DNA from: XBB1006 sp051877515
GTDB taxonomy: Bacteria; Bacillota; Clostridia; Lachnospirales; Lachnospiraceae
Direction: 5' to 3'
Assembly (NCBI GenBank): GCA_051877515.1
Contig: JBJEIY010000035.1
Coordinates: 33,807 to 97,806 of the forward strand
Length of the DNA stretch: 64,000 nucleotides
A program made the position numbers and the translations under genes. The first letter of the stretch is position 1. The number at the start of each line of letters is the position of its first letter. This document shows positions 8,625 through 18,126 of this stretch, piece after piece. Below the pieces are notes generated by a model. It saw only the letters and a list, made by a program, of their open reading frames with translations, was not told the origin of the DNA and did not search any database.

Positions 8625-9136
8625 TACAACTCCTCCAAACCCGGCAGAAGATGTACCGTCATCCGGCCGCCTTCCACATCCACTGCTAAAATACACTCTC
8701 CGATGGCAGGAATAAGCCATTCTTTTCCCGCAGGATCCTCCACCACATACACGTCATTGGCTCCGGTAGAGATCACATCCTTCAGTTCTCCCAATTCTTT
8801 CCCATTATCCAGAAAAACCGCAAGTCCAATGAGATCTGCAATAAAATACTCATCCTCCCCAAGAGGCACCGCATCCTCTCTTGTAACCCAAAGGCTGCTT
8901 CCCTTCAGGGGTTCTATATCATTCAGGGTATCGTAACCCTTTATTTTCAAGATCGCAAACTTCTTAAAATACTTTACATGCTCAATTTCGGCAGTAAAAC
9001 TTTTTTTGCCGTCATTCATGATCACTGTTTTTAGTTGTGAAAAACGTTTTACGTCATCGGTGGTAGGGAACACCTTAAATTCTCCCTTCACACCGTGGGT
9101 ACTGGAAAATACCCCTATCTGAAATAACTGTTCCAT
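8624..9136 (-). CDS. rimM: 16S rRNA processing / 30S maturation protein RimM
   Basis: 170 aa. The N-terminal RimM barrel (LFQIGVFSSTHGVKGEFKVFPTTDD) is followed by the PRC-barrel-like half (DEYFIADLIGLAVFLDNGKELGEL, DVYVVEDPAGKEWLIPAIGEC). Start at 9136 with AAGG about seven bases upstream; an in-frame ATG six codons earlier lacks a site. It lies after the khpA terminator and is translationally coupled to trmD. Confidence 0.95.
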   Translation of the reverse strand: MEQLFQIGVFSSTHGVKGEFKVFPTTDDVKRFSQLKTVIMNDGKKSFTAEIEHVKYFKKFAILKIKGYDTLNDIEPLKGSSLWVTREDAVPLGEDEYFIADLIGLAVFLDNGKELGELKDVISTGANDVYVVEDPAGKEWLIPAIGECILAVDVEGGRMTVHLLPGLEEL

Positions 9137-9198
9137 GCAATTTCCTTCCCACATCAGGACCTCTGTCAGTCCGCTTTTTGCACCTGTGCCGCATACTG

Positions 9199-9227
9199 AA
9201 AAAAAGCTGCCGTTTTAAAACGGCAGC
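9199..9227 (-). terminator. Terminator after khpA
   Basis: GCTGCCGTTTTAAAACGGCAGC, a perfect 11-bp inverted repeat, followed on the minus strand by seven T. It lies between khpA and rimM and should split the ffh-rpsP-khpA transcript from rimM-trmD, unless read-through occurs. Confidence 0.88.
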
Positions 9228-9234
9228 CCCATCT

Positions 9235-9471
9235 TTACACGATGTCTACAATTACTTTTCTGTCTTCCTTTGTTGCTGCTGCTTTTACAACGGAACGAAT
9301 CGCCTTGGCTATACGGCCCTGTTTTCCGATTACCTTACCCATATCGGAAGATGCAACATGCAACTCAATGACAAGTGCTTTTTCGCTGCTCTTCTCTGTA
9401 ACAGTAACCTCATCAGGGTTGTCAACCAGCGCTTTTGCAATAACTTCAACGAGTTCTTTCAACTTCAACAC
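9235..9471 (-). CDS. khpA: KH-domain RNA-binding protein KhpA (YlqC)
   Basis: 78 aa single KH domain. The RNA-binding GxxG loop is seen in MGKVIGKQGRIAKAIRSV. In Firmicutes KhpA pairs with KhpB/Jag and influences cell length and small-RNA handling. It sits directly after rpsP with an 11-base gap, the conserved ffh-rpsP-ylqC order. Confidence 0.95.
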   Translation of the reverse strand: MLKLKELVEVIAKALVDNPDEVTVTEKSSEKALVIELHVASSDMGKVIGKQGRIAKAIRSVVKAAATKEDRKVIVDIV

Positions 9472-9482
9472 CTCACGTTCCC

Positions 9483-9725
9483 TTATTTCACAATGCCGGC
9501 TGCTTTGAAGATTTTTCCAACCTGCTCAGTTGGCTGTGCTCCGTTAGCTAACCATTTCTTTGCAGCTTCTTCATCAACATGGAATTCACTTGGGTCCTTT
9601 GTCGGATCATAAGTTCCGATTTCATCTACGAATCTTCCATCTCTTGGAGATCTTGCATCAGCAACAACGATTCTATAGAAAGGAGCCTTCTTCTGTCCCA
9701 TTCTTCTTAATCTGATCTTTAACAT
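9483..9725 (-). CDS. rpsP: 30S ribosomal protein S16
   Basis: 80 aa. Diagnostic segments are MLKIRLRRMGQKKAPFYRIV, VADARSPRDGRFVDEIGTYDP and the C-terminal WLANGAQPTEQVGKIFKAAG. Strong GGAGGTGAAACGT site upstream. Part of ylxM-ffh-rpsP-khpA. Confidence 0.98.
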   Translation of the reverse strand: MLKIRLRRMGQKKAPFYRIVVADARSPRDGRFVDEIGTYDPTKDPSEFHVDEEAAKKWLANGAQPTEQVGKIFKAAGIVK

Positions 9726-9763
9726 TACGTTTCACCTCCTGAATCATTCTCTGTCATTTTGTA

Positions 9764-11116
9764 TTAAAAAGGAAAATTCATTCTTCCTCTTTTACCTCTC
9801 TTACCCATCATACCGCCCATCTGCTTCATCATCTTACGGGACTGTTCAAAGTTCTTCACCAGACGGTTTACCTCTGCCACATCCACTCCGGCGCCTTTGG
9901 CAATACGATGTTTCCTGCTGGGATTGAGTACCGAAGGATTGGTCCTCTCCTGGGGCGTCATAGAATATATGATTGCCTCAATGCGGGCCATCTTCTTCTC
10001 ATCCACTGCATTTTCCAGTTGTTTCATCTGACTACCGCCCAGTCCCATACCAGGCAGCATGGACAGCACACTGGAAATGCCTCCCATTTTCTTCATTTGA
10101 TTCATGGACTCCAGATAGTCTTCAAAATCAAACTCCGCCTTTTTCATTTTCTTTTCCAGCTTCCTGCTGGATTCCTCATCAATGGAATCTGCCGCTTTCT
10201 CGATCAAAGTCAGCACATCTCCCATTCCAAGGATTCTGCCGGCCATCCGGTCCGGATAGAACTGTTCCAGATCCGACAGCTTTTCACCCATACCTACATA
10301 AAAAATAGGTTTACCGGTGACGGCACGTATGGAAAGGGCTGCTCCGCCTCTGGTGTCGCCATCTAACTTGGTTAGGATCACACCATCAATTCCTACTGTC
10401 TCATTGAAGGTAGAAGCTACGTTCACCGCTTCCTGTCCGGTCATGGAATCTACCACCAGAACCGTCTGGTGCACATCCACGGCATGTTTGATCTCTACCA
10501 GCTCCTGCATCATTTCCTCATCCACCTGAAGACGTCCTGCGGTATCCAGATACACCACATTATGTCCGTTCTTCTGTGCATGTTCCATAGCTGCTTTGGC
10601 AATATCCACCGGAGAATGTCCGCTTCCCATGGAAAAAACTTCCACACCCTGCTTTTCACCATTGACCTTTAACTGTTCAATGGCAGCGGGACGATATACA
10701 TCACAGGCTACTAACAGCGGCTTCTTCCCTTTTAACTTGATCTTTCCTGCAAGCTTGGCTGCAGTTGTGGTCTTACCTGCACCCTGAAGACCTGCCATCA
10801 TGATCACGGTAACGGCCTTACCCGGCTGTAAGGAAATCTCTGTGGTCTCACTTCCCATGAGACGGATCATTTCCTCATTCACGATCTTGATCACCATCTG
10901 ACCGGGATTTAATCCGTTCATCACGTCCTGACCGATGGCCCGTTCCTGTACATCTTTAATAAACTGCTTTACAACCTTGAAGTTTACGTCCGCCTCTAAA
11001 AGCGCCATTTTAACTTCCTTTAATGCAGCCTTCACATCCTCCTCTGTGAGGACGCCTTTGCTGCGCAGCGATTTAAAAACATTCTGAAGTTTTTCGGACA
11101 AGCTGTCAAATGCCAT
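9764..11116 (-). CDS. ffh: Signal recognition particle GTPase Ffh
   Basis: 450 aa protein subunit of SRP, which targets nascent membrane proteins with FtsY. N domain at residues 1-90; G domain with P-loop GLQGAGKTTTAAKLAG, DTAGRLQVDEEMM and TKLDGDTRGGAALS; Met-rich M domain from about 300, ending in GGMMGKRGKRGRMNFPF. It starts one base after the ylxM stop, so the two are coupled. Its receptor ftsY is encoded 2.5 kb upstream in the same direction. Confidence 0.98.
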   Translation of the reverse strand: MAFDSLSEKLQNVFKSLRSKGVLTEEDVKAALKEVKMALLEADVNFKVVKQFIKDVQERAIGQDVMNGLNPGQMVIKIVNEEMIRLMGSETTEISLQPGKAVTVIMMAGLQGAGKTTTAAKLAGKIKLKGKKPLLVACDVYRPAAIEQLKVNGEKQGVEVFSMGSGHSPVDIAKAAMEHAQKNGHNVVYLDTAGRLQVDEEMMQELVEIKHAVDVHQTVLVVDSMTGQEAVNVASTFNETVGIDGVILTKLDGDTRGGAALSIRAVTGKPIFYVGMGEKLSDLEQFYPDRMAGRILGMGDVLTLIEKAADSIDEESSRKLEKKMKKAEFDFEDYLESMNQMKKMGGISSVLSMLPGMGLGGSQMKQLENAVDEKKMARIEAIIYSMTPQERTNPSVLNPSRKHRIAKGAGVDVAEVNRLVKNFEQSRKMMKQMGGMMGKRGKRGRMNFPF

Positions 11117-11117
11117 A

Positions 11118-11474
11118 CTATAACTCCTTCATTATGTCTGCGGATATCCTTTCGATCTCCTCCATCAGGGCAGGATCCGGACACTTTCTGTATTGCTCCG
11201 CAATTTGCCGGATATCACCTACACTTTGTTTCACTGCGCGAAACTTCTCAACCAGATGAAGTTTTCCTTCATAGTCTTCCAGGATCTTATTACAGCGTTT
11301 CAAAAGATCATGCACACCCTGGCGGCTGATGCCCTGCTCCTGTGCAATCTCGGAAAGGGACAGATCCTCAAACACTGCCGCCTCATACACATGGCGTTGA
11401 TGTTCTGTCAACAGTTCCCCATAAAAATCATATAACAGGCTCTGTTCTACAATCCTGTCCATGTTTGTTTCCAT
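11118..11474 (-). CDS. ylxM: YlxM family helix-turn-helix protein
   Basis: 118 aa acidic HTH protein of the UPF0122 family, nearly always upstream of ffh in Firmicutes and thought to act with SRP. HTH at about 35-60: LTEHQRHVYEAAVFEDLSLSEIAQEQGISRQGVHDLLKR (sigma-region-4-like). The ATG at 11474 is chosen because GGAGGA lies six bases upstream. An upstream in-frame TTG would place that site inside the gene. Confidence 0.92.
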   Translation of the reverse strand: METNMDRIVEQSLLYDFYGELLTEHQRHVYEAAVFEDLSLSEIAQEQGISRQGVHDLLKRCNKILEDYEGKLHLVEKFRAVKQSVGDIRQIAEQYRKCPDPALMEEIERISADIMKEL

Positions 11475-11520
11475 GCTTTCCTCCGCTGTCAAGGTCTTAT
11501 CCTTTACACCATACTTGGAT

Positions 11521-11550
11521 AGTTTACTATATCCCCTGTCCTCCTGTCAA
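11521..11550 (-). promoter_or_regulatory. Predicted promoter of the ylxM-ffh-rpsP-khpA unit
   Basis: Minus strand: perfect TTGACA (11550-11545), 18-base spacer, TAAACT (11526-11521). The -10 is imperfect. It lies in the gap between the YoaK-like gene and ylxM. Confidence 0.45.
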
Positions 11551-11582
11551 GTGTTTTTTCTTGACATTCCCATTTTTTCTGG

Positions 11583-12296
11583 TTAATGGCCATGAGGTTT
11601 CTGATCGATCTTTTCTTTCTCTTTGGTAAGGTCTGCATAGAGCAGATTCACAAAAACAATGCTTAAGGGAATCAGCGTTGCCCAAATTGCTTTTCCCATA
11701 AAAAACCGACACAAAAAGCTGGAAATCACGCCCCCGATCACAAATACGCCCAACATAGCCCCATGCGTCTTCACCCGTTCTAAATAAGGATTCTGCGCAT
11801 CCTTCCGATGGCGGATCCCCTTGCAGGCATTGATTCCCACCTGCCGTAAGTGGTTGGTACAAAATGTAGTGGCCATCGGTACACTTTCCGCCTGGCGAAA
11901 AGTGTTATACTGCATGGAACAGATGAAATTGATCAAAACCTGGGTAATCTGATAGGGTGCATTTTCCGGTATCAGTCCCAGAAGGATCACCACCAGGATT
12001 TCAATTCCGATGAATAAGGTATCCCATCGGACAAAATGATATTTCTTTATACTCAGTGCCTCAAATTCCGAAACAAATGCCCCCAGAAAATAAGCACTCA
12101 TGGGTATCAGCAGATACCCCGCCTCCTTCCAGTCGCCATTTCCCAGTGCCATGGCAAACAATACGAAGTTCGCCGTCTGTGCATTACAGAACACACCGCC
12201 GCGAATGGAATAGGTAAAGGCTCCGAAAAAGCCTCCCACCAGCATCAGGGTCTTAAAGACCCAGCTCTTCTCACATTCCAGATACTCCTGCTGCAT
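11583..12296 (-). CDS. YoaK/DUF1275 family membrane protein
   Basis: 237 aa with about six hydrophobic segments. Family marks are FGAFTYSIRGGVFCNAQTANFVLFAMALGNGDW at the N-terminus and a central NFICSMQYNTFRQAESVPMATTFCTNHLRQ stretch. Function is unknown in this family. The C-terminus is a charged KEKEKIDQKPHGH tail. AGGAG lies seven bases before the start. Sits between ilvA and ylxM; a hairpin at 12331-12353 separates it from ilvA. Confidence 0.85.
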   Translation of the reverse strand: MQQEYLECEKSWVFKTLMLVGGFFGAFTYSIRGGVFCNAQTANFVLFAMALGNGDWKEAGYLLIPMSAYFLGAFVSEFEALSIKKYHFVRWDTLFIGIEILVVILLGLIPENAPYQITQVLINFICSMQYNTFRQAESVPMATTFCTNHLRQVGINACKGIRHRKDAQNPYLERVKTHGAMLGVFVIGGVISSFLCRFFMGKAIWATLIPLSIVFVNLLYADLTKEKEKIDQKPHGH

Positions 12297-12330
12297 GTTT
12301 TTTTCTCCTTTGTCTATCCTTCCCGAAAGA

Positions 12331-12353
12331 ATCCGCAGCCAAAAGCTGCGGAT
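12331..12353 (-). terminator. Hairpin after ilvA, weak terminator
   Basis: ATCCGCAGC / GCTGCGGAT stem with a short A-rich loop, followed on the minus strand only by an interrupted T stretch (TCTTTC). It probably lowers read-through into the YoaK-like gene. Confidence 0.45.
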
Positions 12354-12364
12354 CCGATATCGGC

Positions 12365-13582
12365 TTATAGATTGGCTCTGGACTCTTCCACAATATAGCC
12401 TGCCTCGCGGAGTGCATCAATGATCTCTCTCTTATGCTCTGTTCCATAGGTTTGCAAAGTAATCTTTACACGTACGGAATCTGCACTTCCGGTAGCCAGG
12501 TAGTGGATATGATCCACATTCACCACATTTCCTTTGTGTCCGGCGATAATTGCCGAAATGTCCGCCAACACACCGGGCGTATCGGACAATACCATGGTTA
12601 CGGCAAATAACCGGTCACGCATAATAAGACCATGCTCCAGTTCTGAAGCCATGGTGCCCACGTCCATATTTCCTCCACTGACTACACAAACAACCTTTTT
12701 CCCTTTGACATCCAGATGTCTCGTTGCCGCTACCGCCAGGAGTCCGGAATTCTCTGCTACCATCTTATGATTCTCTACCATATCCAGGAAACATTCCACC
12801 AGTTCTTCATCCGGAACCGTGATGATACTGTCTAAGTTCTCCTTCAGGTAAGGGAAGACTACACTTCCTATGGTTTTTACTGCGGTTCCGTCTGCAATGG
12901 TACGCACCCGGTCAATGGAAACCACTTCCCCTGCTTCCAGGGCCGCTTTCAGACTTGCTGCCCCTGCCGGTTCCACACCAATGACACGAATGTGCGGATT
13001 CAGTAGTTTTGCGGCAGAAGAAATACCTGTAGCCAGTCCGCCTCCGCCAATGGGAACGAGAACAATATTCACATCCTTTAATTCCTCATAGATTTCCATC
13101 ATAACCGTTCCCTGTCCGGTTGCTACGGTAACATCATCAAAGGGATGGATAAACGTATATCCGTTCTTTGCTGCCAGTTCATAAGCATGGTTACATGCTT
13201 CATCATATATATTTCCGTATAAAACCACATCAGCTCCCAGCGCCTTGGTACGGTTTACTTTGATCAACGGTGTTGTGACCGGCATAACAATGGTTGCTTT
13301 CACCCCATACTGCCTTGCCGCATAGGCAACACCCTGGGCATGATTTCCTGCTGAGGCTGCGATCAAACCTTTCTTTCGTTCTTCGTCTGACAGTGTGCTG
13401 ATCTTATAATAAGCTCCCCGCAATTTATAGGCACCGGTTTTCTGAAGATTTTCCGGCTTTAAATATACTTCGTTTCCTGTGTCATCACTTAAGTACTGAC
13501 TGTATATCAGTTTTGTTTCATCCGTAGCTTCTCTTACGATCCGGCTGGCTTCCTGAAACTTCTCCAATGTAAATTCTGACAT
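12365..13582 (-). CDS. ilvA: Threonine ammonia-lyase
   Basis: 405 aa PLP enzyme converting threonine to 2-oxobutanoate. The PLP lysine lies in LQKTGAYKLRGAYYK (about residue 53); ASAGNHAQGVA and the Gly-rich phosphate-binding loop PIGGGGLATG follow. Residues from about 325 form one ACT domain (FAVTMVLSDTPGVLADISAIIAGHKGNVVNVDH). One ACT domain and 405 aa match the shorter form, unlike the roughly 510-aa E. coli IlvA. Starts 34 bases after ftsY with AGGAGG upstream, so it likely belongs to the smc-ftsY transcript. Confidence 0.94.
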   Translation of the reverse strand: MSEFTLEKFQEASRIVREATDETKLIYSQYLSDDTGNEVYLKPENLQKTGAYKLRGAYYKISTLSDEERKKGLIAASAGNHAQGVAYAARQYGVKATIVMPVTTPLIKVNRTKALGADVVLYGNIYDEACNHAYELAAKNGYTFIHPFDDVTVATGQGTVMMEIYEELKDVNIVLVPIGGGGLATGISSAAKLLNPHIRVIGVEPAGAASLKAALEAGEVVSIDRVRTIADGTAVKTIGSVVFPYLKENLDSIITVPDEELVECFLDMVENHKMVAENSGLLAVAATRHLDVKGKKVVCVVSGGNMDVGTMASELEHGLIMRDRLFAVTMVLSDTPGVLADISAIIAGHKGNVVNVDHIHYLATGSADSVRVKITLQTYGTEHKREIIDALREAGYIVEESRANL

Positions 13583-13615
13583 TGTACTTCCTCCTAACTG
13601 TCTCTTTTCCCGACT

Positions 13616-14545
13616 CTATGACCTTGTAAAAAGTGCATCCACGAACCGGTCGGAATCAAACTTCTGCAGGTCCTCCATAGATTCCCCTACACCGATATAT
13701 TTTACCGGAATTCCCAGTTCTGATTGAATGGCTACCGCAATTCCTCCCTTTGCAGAGCCATCCATTTTGGTAAGCACCACGCCGGTTACCCGGGCAGCTT
13801 CATTAAACTGCTTTGCCTGGGCCAGGGCATTCTGCCCTGTGGCGGCATCCACAACCACCAGTGTCTCCCGATAGGCCTCCGGATACTCTTTTTCCAAAAT
13901 ACGGTTGATCTTGTTTAATTCGTCCATAAGATTCTTCTTGTTATGGAGTCTCCCTGCTGTATCCACCAACAGAACATCGGCTTTTCGTGCCTTTGCCGCT
14001 GCTACCGCATCATATACGATGGAAGCCGGATCTGCTCCTTCCTGACCGCCGATCATTTCCACACCGGCACGGTTCGCCCACTGTGCCAACTGTTCTCCTG
14101 CTGCCGCGCGGAAGGTGTCCGCTGCCGCAATGATCACGCGCCTGCCATCTTCTTTGAGCTTTCCGGCAAGCTTACCTATGGTAGTTGTTTTGCCTACCCC
14201 GTTTACACCTATCACCAGTACCACTGAGGTTTGTTCCTCAAACCGGTAGGCAGCTTCCTGGGTATGCATCTGTTCTTTGATACTCTCAATCAGCAACTCT
14301 TTGCACTCTGCCGGTTCCTTGATGTGCCGTTCTTTTACTTTTTGTCTCAGACCATCCAGGATCTGTTGCGTGGCGCGGACTCCGATGTCTCCCATGATCA
14401 GGATCTCTTCCAGTTCCTCATAAAATTCTTCATCGATGCTGGAAAATCCGCTAAACACACTGTCGATTCCCGAAACAATATTATCTCTGGTTTTTGTCAG
14501 ACCATCCTTCAGTCTGGCAAACAACCCTTTCTTCTCTTCACCCAT
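13616..14545 (-). CDS. ftsY: Signal recognition particle receptor FtsY
   Basis: 309 aa. Short N-terminal region, then NG domain with P-loop GVNGVGKTTTIGKLAG, DTAGRLHNKKNLM and TKMDGSAKGGIAVAI; closing KYIGVGESMEDLQKFDSDRFVDALF. No long acidic A domain, as in other Firmicutes. Follows smc by nine bases. Confidence 0.97.
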   Translation of the reverse strand: MGEEKKGLFARLKDGLTKTRDNIVSGIDSVFSGFSSIDEEFYEELEEILIMGDIGVRATQQILDGLRQKVKERHIKEPAECKELLIESIKEQMHTQEAAYRFEEQTSVVLVIGVNGVGKTTTIGKLAGKLKEDGRRVIIAAADTFRAAAGEQLAQWANRAGVEMIGGQEGADPASIVYDAVAAAKARKADVLLVDTAGRLHNKKNLMDELNKINRILEKEYPEAYRETLVVVDAATGQNALAQAKQFNEAARVTGVVLTKMDGSAKGGIAVAIQSELGIPVKYIGVGESMEDLQKFDSDRFVDALFTRS

Positions 14546-14554
14546 AAAAACTCC

Positions 14555-17500
14555 TTACTGATCCAGTTCTCCCTCAATGAGATTGACACTAACCAACGCA
14601 GAAACTCCTTTTTCCTGCATGGTGATTCCATACAGACGATCTGCCGCTGTCATAGTACCTCTTCTGTGGGTAATCACAATAAACTGCGTATTTTTAGCAA
14701 GTTTATTCAAATACTTTGCAAACCTGGTCACATTGCTGTCATCCAGAGCTGCCTCGATTTCGTCCAACAGACAGAAGGGAGAGGGCTTCAAGTTCTGGAT
14801 AGCAAACAAAAGACAAATGGCGGTTAATGCCTTTTCTCCTCCGGAAAGCTGCATCATATTCTGCAGTTTCTTTCCCGGTGGCTGGGCAGTGATAATGATA
14901 CCGCACTCCAGGATATCCACATCCGGTTCTAATTCCAGAGTAGCCTTTCCGCCGCCGAACAGTTCCTTAAACACTTTATCAAACTCTTTCTGGATCTGTC
15001 CGAACTTTTCCATAAACTGTTTGCGCATTCCGGCATCCAGATCATCGATCACCCCTACCAGGTTTTCTTCCGCTTTGACCAGATCTTCACGCTGACCATT
15101 CAGGAAAGTATAGCGTTCTGACAACTCTTTAAATTCCTCAATGGCACCTACATTGACATCTCCCAGCTTTCGGATTTCATCCCTGCACTCGGAGATCAGT
15201 TTCTTCATTCCTGAAAGATCCTGATATTCCTTGTTGCGGTACTTTTCTGCCGCATGAAGGGTAAGCTCATACTCTTCCCAGATATGATTTGCAAAACTCT
15301 CCAGATTCTCCTGCAGCTTTTCCTTCTGGCTGTTTAAACGGACCATCTCCCGGTCAAGATCAGAGTATCGTTTCGTTAACTCCTCTCTCTGTTCAAAAAA
15401 TCCTTTATGATCGGAATTCATTTTTTCTTTTCTGGCGATGGCTTCCTCTAATTTCTTTAACAGTGAAGCATACTGTTCATCCCCTGCCGCGATGGTCTTT
15501 TGGATTTCCTCGATATCGTGCTGCTTCTTGCGTACGTCCTCCTTGGACAACTCCATAGACTGTTTTACTTCGTCCAGTTCCATGGAAAGCTTCTTTAATT
15601 CCTGACCGATACGCTCCTGGTTCTCCCGGATAAATCCGTTTTGCTGTTCTACGCCAGCCTGCTCCACCTGCAGTGCCGCCACCAACTTGGCTTTCTCTTC
15701 TTCCAGATACATCTGGCTCTCAATCTGCTCCTGCAGTCTGGCGGTCTGTTCTTCAATCTGTTTTTCCCTGATCTGGGAATCGGACAGTTCGTCTTTCACC
15801 TGCTGTTTTCCCAGGTTAATCTCAGCCAGCTGATTTTCAATCTGGGCATTTTCCACGGTCAGGCCTTCATAAAGGTGATCACTTTGTTCTTTCTGCTTTC
15901 TTGCGTTTTCCACATTTAACTTCGCAGTATTGGCCTCAATGTTCAGCTTACTTAACTTTTCTTCTGCCGCCTTTTTATCCTCTGCCAGAAACTGTCTTGC
16001 CGTATCGATCTCTTCCATACGGCCTTTGAGTTCTTCCCTGGTCTGTTCCAGTTTTTGTATGTTCTTTTCAATCTCCTCCAGTTCCCGGCCGCGTCCCAGA
16101 AGATTACTGTTATTCTTAAAAGAGCCTCCGGTAATGGAACCACCGGTATTCAGGGATTCCCCTTCCAAAGTTACGATCCTTAGGGCATATTTATATTTTC
16201 TTGCCAGTGCCAGAGCGTGATCTATGGTATCCACCACGATGACCCTGCACAGCAGATACTCCATGATGTCCCGGAACTTATCATCGGTGTCCACCAGCAC
16301 ATCTGCTCTTCCTAACACGCCCAAGCCCTCTTCTTCCAGTGCCTTCTGTGTCTTTTCATCCGGTTTTCCCGTCACGGAAGTCAAAGGTAAAAACGTTGCT
16401 CTTCCCAGTTTGTTTTGCTTAAGGAATTCCACCATCCGCTTGGCGGTATCTTCATCCGTGGTAACAATGTTCTGGATGTTGCCTCCCAATGCGGTCTCAA
16501 TGGCTGTTTCATATTTCTTTTCTACAGAAATAATATCCGCCACCACACCGATAAGACCGGATTCCTTGTCTTTCTGCTCCATGATCTTACGGATACTGTT
16601 TCCATATCCGTCATATCGCTCCGCAAGATTGCGCAAAGACTCCAGTCTGGATTGTTCCTTGTGATAAGAAATGCTGGCCTGCTCTAATTTGGCCGCGCAC
16701 TCCCTGTACTTCTGATTCCAGTCATCCCGTTTCTGATCCATGGATGCGATCAGCGCTTTCTTATCTTCAATATCCTTGCAGGCCTGCTGATAAAGCTGCT
16801 CGAATTTTGCAAGCTGGGTCTGCATGGATTGTTCATCACTTTTCTTCTGAAGCAGTCGTTGGTTTAACTGGGCTCTTCGGATATTGACCTGCTCCAGCAT
16901 GGTATCATATTTCTGCTGTTTGGCTTTGATCCCTGCTCTGCGGTTCAACAGCTCGATGATCTCATTCTTACCCTGTGTGATCACCTCATTACAGCGGCTG
17001 ATCTCCTGCTGGATATCGGAAAGCTGCTTCTGGGATTCTTCCAGCTTGCCGGATGTCTCATCCACCTGTTTTTGCAGCTCTGCCTGTTTTTCATCATACT
17101 CGGCCTTACTCTGAAGTTTCTGCTCCCGTTCTTCCTCCAGGGCTTTCCTTCGATTTGCAAAATGCTCGTCATTACTGTCAGCGGAACGGATCTGCTCTTT
17201 TAACACATTGATCTGGCCTTCTAAGCGGCCTTTGTTGACATTGGTTTCTGCCAGAGCATCCTTGGTGCGGTTCACTTCTTCGTCCACATCCGCCAGTTCC
17301 TGCTCCATCTTTTCATATTCTGCCTTAATGCTTTCAACTGCTTCTTCTGTCTCTTTTAATTCATCTGCAGTAATGGTTCCCTTTTTTTCTATCTCCTCTA
17401 ACTGGGCGTGAATGCGCTCTGTCTCCATCAGGAAGGTATTCACTTCATATTCCTGCAATTCGTTTCGTTTTCTCAAATAGATCTTTGCCTTCTCGGACTG

Positions 17501-18121
17501 TTTTTCCAGAGGAGATAACTGCTTCTCGATCTCGCTGAGAATGTCATTGATACGAACCAGATTTGCCCGTTCATTTTCCAGTCTCTTGGATGCTTCTGAC
17601 TTACGACGTTTGAACTTCACGATCCCTGCCGCTTCATCAAACAGCTCCCGGCGCTCCTCCGGACGTCCGCTTAAGATCTTGTCGATCTGGCCCTGTCCAA
17701 TGATGGAATAGCCGTCCTTACCGATACCGGTATCATAGAATAATTCGTTCACATCCTTCAGTCTGCATGGAGTTCCGTTGATGAGGTATTCACTCTCCCC
17801 TGAACGGAACACCCTTCTTGTAACCGTTACTTCCGAATAATCAATGGGAAGCTCATGGTCACTGTTATCCAATGTAATGGACACCGTAGACGCACTTAAC
17901 GGCTTGCGGTTTTCTGTTCCCGCAAAAATAACATCCTGCATGTTGGCGCCACGAAGCTGACGGGCACGTTGTTCTCCCAGTACCCATCTCACCGCATCCG
18001 ATACATTACTCTTTCCACTTCCATTAGGTCCCACAATGCCTGTAATACCATTATGAAACTCGAACTTAATCTTGTTTGCAAATGATTTAAAGCCATGTAC
18101 TTCCAAACTCTTTAAATACAT
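14555..18121 (-). CDS. smc: Chromosome segregation protein SMC
   Basis: 1188 aa, normal length. N-terminal head with Walker A GPNGSGKSN at about residue 32; two long coiled-coil arms (about 170-500 and 670-1000); hinge near 520-640 containing GVVADIISVEKKYETAIETA. The C-terminal head carries the signature LSGGEKALTAICLLFA and Walker B PFCLLDEIEAALD. Starts five bases after rnc; the rnc-smc-ftsY order is widely conserved in Firmicutes. Confidence 0.98.
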   Translation of the reverse strand: MYLKSLEVHGFKSFANKIKFEFHNGITGIVGPNGSGKSNVSDAVRWVLGEQRARQLRGANMQDVIFAGTENRKPLSASTVSITLDNSDHELPIDYSEVTVTRRVFRSGESEYLINGTPCRLKDVNELFYDTGIGKDGYSIIGQGQIDKILSGRPEERRELFDEAAGIVKFKRRKSEASKRLENERANLVRINDILSEIEKQLSPLEKQSEKAKIYLRKRNELQEYEVNTFLMETERIHAQLEEIEKKGTITADELKETEEAVESIKAEYEKMEQELADVDEEVNRTKDALAETNVNKGRLEGQINVLKEQIRSADSNDEHFANRRKALEEEREQKLQSKAEYDEKQAELQKQVDETSGKLEESQKQLSDIQQEISRCNEVITQGKNEIIELLNRRAGIKAKQQKYDTMLEQVNIRRAQLNQRLLQKKSDEQSMQTQLAKFEQLYQQACKDIEDKKALIASMDQKRDDWNQKYRECAAKLEQASISYHKEQSRLESLRNLAERYDGYGNSIRKIMEQKDKESGLIGVVADIISVEKKYETAIETALGGNIQNIVTTDEDTAKRMVEFLKQNKLGRATFLPLTSVTGKPDEKTQKALEEEGLGVLGRADVLVDTDDKFRDIMEYLLCRVIVVDTIDHALALARKYKYALRIVTLEGESLNTGGSITGGSFKNNSNLLGRGRELEEIEKNIQKLEQTREELKGRMEEIDTARQFLAEDKKAAEEKLSKLNIEANTAKLNVENARKQKEQSDHLYEGLTVENAQIENQLAEINLGKQQVKDELSDSQIREKQIEEQTARLQEQIESQMYLEEEKAKLVAALQVEQAGVEQQNGFIRENQERIGQELKKLSMELDEVKQSMELSKEDVRKKQHDIEEIQKTIAAGDEQYASLLKKLEEAIARKEKMNSDHKGFFEQREELTKRYSDLDREMVRLNSQKEKLQENLESFANHIWEEYELTLHAAEKYRNKEYQDLSGMKKLISECRDEIRKLGDVNVGAIEEFKELSERYTFLNGQREDLVKAEENLVGVIDDLDAGMRKQFMEKFGQIQKEFDKVFKELFGGGKATLELEPDVDILECGIIITAQPPGKKLQNMMQLSGGEKALTAICLLFAIQNLKPSPFCLLDEIEAALDDSNVTRFAKYLNKLAKNTQFIVITHRRGTMTAADRLYGITMQEKGVSALVSVNLIEGELDQ

Positions 18122-18126
18122 CTTAT